Positions 5,644 to 6,649 of a stretch of 6,649 bases of DNA are shown in pieces. The notes beneath the pieces were generated by a model that did not search any database, was not told where the DNA came from, and saw only the letters and a list, made by a program, of their open reading frames with translations. The DNA is from Candidatus Krumholzibacteriia bacterium. GTDB taxonomy: Bacteria; Krumholzibacteriota; Krumholzibacteriia; LZORAL124-64-63. Numbering within the stretch: position 1 is the stretch's first letter; each line of letters opens with the position of its first letter. Position numbers and translations under genes: made by a program. The stretch covers positions 1 through 6,649 of the forward strand of contig DAOVTU010000169.1 in NCBI GenBank assembly GCA_030632925.1. Direction: 5' to 3'.

Positions 5644-6649
5644 CTATCGGGCGGTGCGCCGCCACTGTTGCAACTGGCCTTGCAGGCGGGCATCTCCCGG
5701 TCGCAGGGCCAGTGCTTTTTCCAGGGCGGCGATGGCCTCGTCGTTTTGGCCCAAACCGCGCAGCGCCACCGCCAGGTTCACCCAGCCGCCCACCTGGGTC
5801 GGGTCGATGCGCAGGGCCCGCTCAAAACTCGCCACGACCGCTTCCGGTCGCTGCAGGCGCAGTTGGCATACGCCCGCATTGAGGGCTGATCCCGCCAACC
5901 GGCTGTTGACGGCCAAGGCCTGCTGGAAGTGGGGCAGGGCGCCGCTGAAGTTTCCTTCGGCCAACATCAGATTGCCCAGATTGTGATTCAGGTTCGGGTG
6001 ATCCGGTCGGGCGTCCAGGCCGGTGGACAGGGCCCGTCGTGCTGCAGCCGGATTGCCGTCCAACTCAAACAGGTCCGCAGCCGCCAGGCAGTCGTCGGCC
6101 CGGCGGGTTGGATCTGTTATGGGGCCGGCCAGCAGGGTTTCGGCGCCGGATGACAAAATGTCCAAAGGCCTCTGGGCTGCCTGGGGGACCCCGGCTAAAA
6201 ACAACACGCCGCCGGCATCGGCTGCTGCCGGATACCACTGGCCACTGGCCATCAAATTGCCGGCCAGGTTGCTGAAGGCACCGCTGCTGAGGGCCAGGAC
6301 AACCGCCGAGACCTCATTCCTCATCAGTAAATTCAGTGCTGCGGGGCCGCTGCTGCGCACTTGGGCGTACTCGGCCCACCGGGCCTTGGGGTAGGCTTCG
6401 GTGCGACCATCGATAAACAGCGGAGCTTCGGTCGTGCCCAGCAGGAACGCCGCCGCGTCCAGATTGGCAAAGGTGCGGGCTGGCGGAAGGTGGTTCAGGG
6501 TGTTGGCGGCTTCGCGGGGGTAAGTCGCTGGCGTGGAACCGCCGCCAAAACGTCGTCCGACCCCTTCACGCAGGTAGAAATCGTTGTTGGCCACAGAAGG
6601 AGCCCACAGGGCCACAGCCGCACCGACCAGGGCCGCCATGCTGACCACA
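5644..6649 (-). CDS. C-terminal part of a probable membrane protein with FIDGR-type periplasmic domain and TPRs (5' end outside window)
   Basis: The frame is open to the window edge, so the first codon seen is internal and at least 334 residues of a longer protein are visible. They begin with a hydrophobic helix (about residues 2-18), followed by a segment with YPREAANTLNHLPPARTFANLD and LFIDGRTEAY (77-86). That pattern (a NxxDxxxxL strand then FIDGR...Y) is typical, as I recall, of the domain behind the last membrane helix of multi-pass PMT/ArnT-like or related polyprenyl-sugar-dependent proteins; the membrane part would lie outside. Four TPR units follow at about 185-217, 218-251, 252-285 and 286-319, the last two being the clearest (GWVNLAVALRGLGQNDEAIAALEKALALRPGD). 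The short tail is Arg-rich. Stop is TAG, 8 bases from the end of the convergent DUF4139 gene; no U-tract terminator lies between. Catalytic identity cannot be judged from this part. Confidence 0.82.
   Translation of the reverse strand, partial: VVSMAALVGAAVALWAPSVANNDFYLREGVGRRFGGGSTPATYPREAANTLNHLPPARTFANLDAAAFLLGTTEAPLFIDGRTEAYPKARWAEYAQVRSSGPAALNLLMRNEVSAVVLALSSGAFSNLAGNLMASGQWYPAAADAGGVLFLAGVPQAAQRPLDILSSGAETLLAGPITDPTRRADDCLAAADLFELDGNPAAARRALSTGLDARPDHPNLNHNLGNLMLAEGNFSGALPHFQQALAVNSRLAGSALNAGVCQLRLQRPEAVVASFERALRIDPTQVGGWVNLAVALRGLGQNDEAIAALEKALALRPGDARLQGQLQQWRRTAR

Noticed and set aside
4238..5665. 475-codon open frame on the minus strand opposite the DUF4139 gene
   Set aside because: Its translation is rich in His, Gln and Ala with no family resemblance, as expected of an antisense shadow in GC-rich DNA, while the plus strand carries recognisable DUF4139 motifs.
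5636..5986. AAGGAG after the DUF4139 stop with a GTG frame from 5654 on the plus strand
   Set aside because: The spacing of 12 bases is poor and the Arg/Cys/Pro-rich translation is the shadow of the TPR repeats coded on the minus strand.

Overview
The window is about 60% GC and densely coded, and it reads as a chromosomal stretch of a Gram-negative bacterium with a sigma-54 regulon. The gene set (zinc-ribbon-type C-terminus, MglA-family GTPase relative, long TPR proteins, DUF4139 secreted protein, stand-alone CheY) fits deltaproteobacteria-like or FCB-related candidate phyla such as Krumholzibacteriota or Eisenbacteria. That placement is only an impression; no marker gene here fixes the phylum. 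Nothing points to a phage, plasmid, transposon, CRISPR array, or rRNA/tRNA gene.

Layout. Bases 2-271 (+) are the 3' end of a gene cut by the window edge. It converges on a 146-codon unknown gene (799-359, -), and a strong bidirectional hairpin terminator with a UUCG loop lies between them (287-321). From 800 to 1050 there is a divergent control region. It carries an essentially perfect sigma-54 (-24/-12) promoter facing right (967-982) and a good sigma-54 candidate facing left (895-910). The rightward promoter leads into an apparent operon of three genes: a degenerate MglA-like GTPase with a C-terminal extension (1051-1884), an eight-unit TPR protein (1933-2838), and undecaprenyl-diphosphatase UppP (2869-3654, TTG start). 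UppP converges with only 7 bases to spare on a single-domain CheY-like receiver (4039-3662, -). A 189-base divergent gap then leads to an exported DUF4139 protein (4229-5635, +) whose frame is broken by a TAG at codon 67. This in turn converges, 8 bases apart, on the 3' part of a large gene (5644-6649, -). That gene encodes a periplasmic FIDGR-type domain plus TPRs and probably belongs to a multi-pass membrane protein.

How it may work together. The most coherent unit is the sigma-54-driven trio. A nucleotide-site-deficient MglA relative and a TPR scaffold are co-transcribed with an envelope lipid-carrier recycling enzyme, and a small orphan protein may be switched on divergently under the same sigma factor. 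The physiological link is inference. The clearest anomalies are the eroded G motifs of the MglA-like protein, the paired sigma-54 promoters, the in-frame amber codon in the DUF4139 gene, and the dominance of TAG among stop codons.
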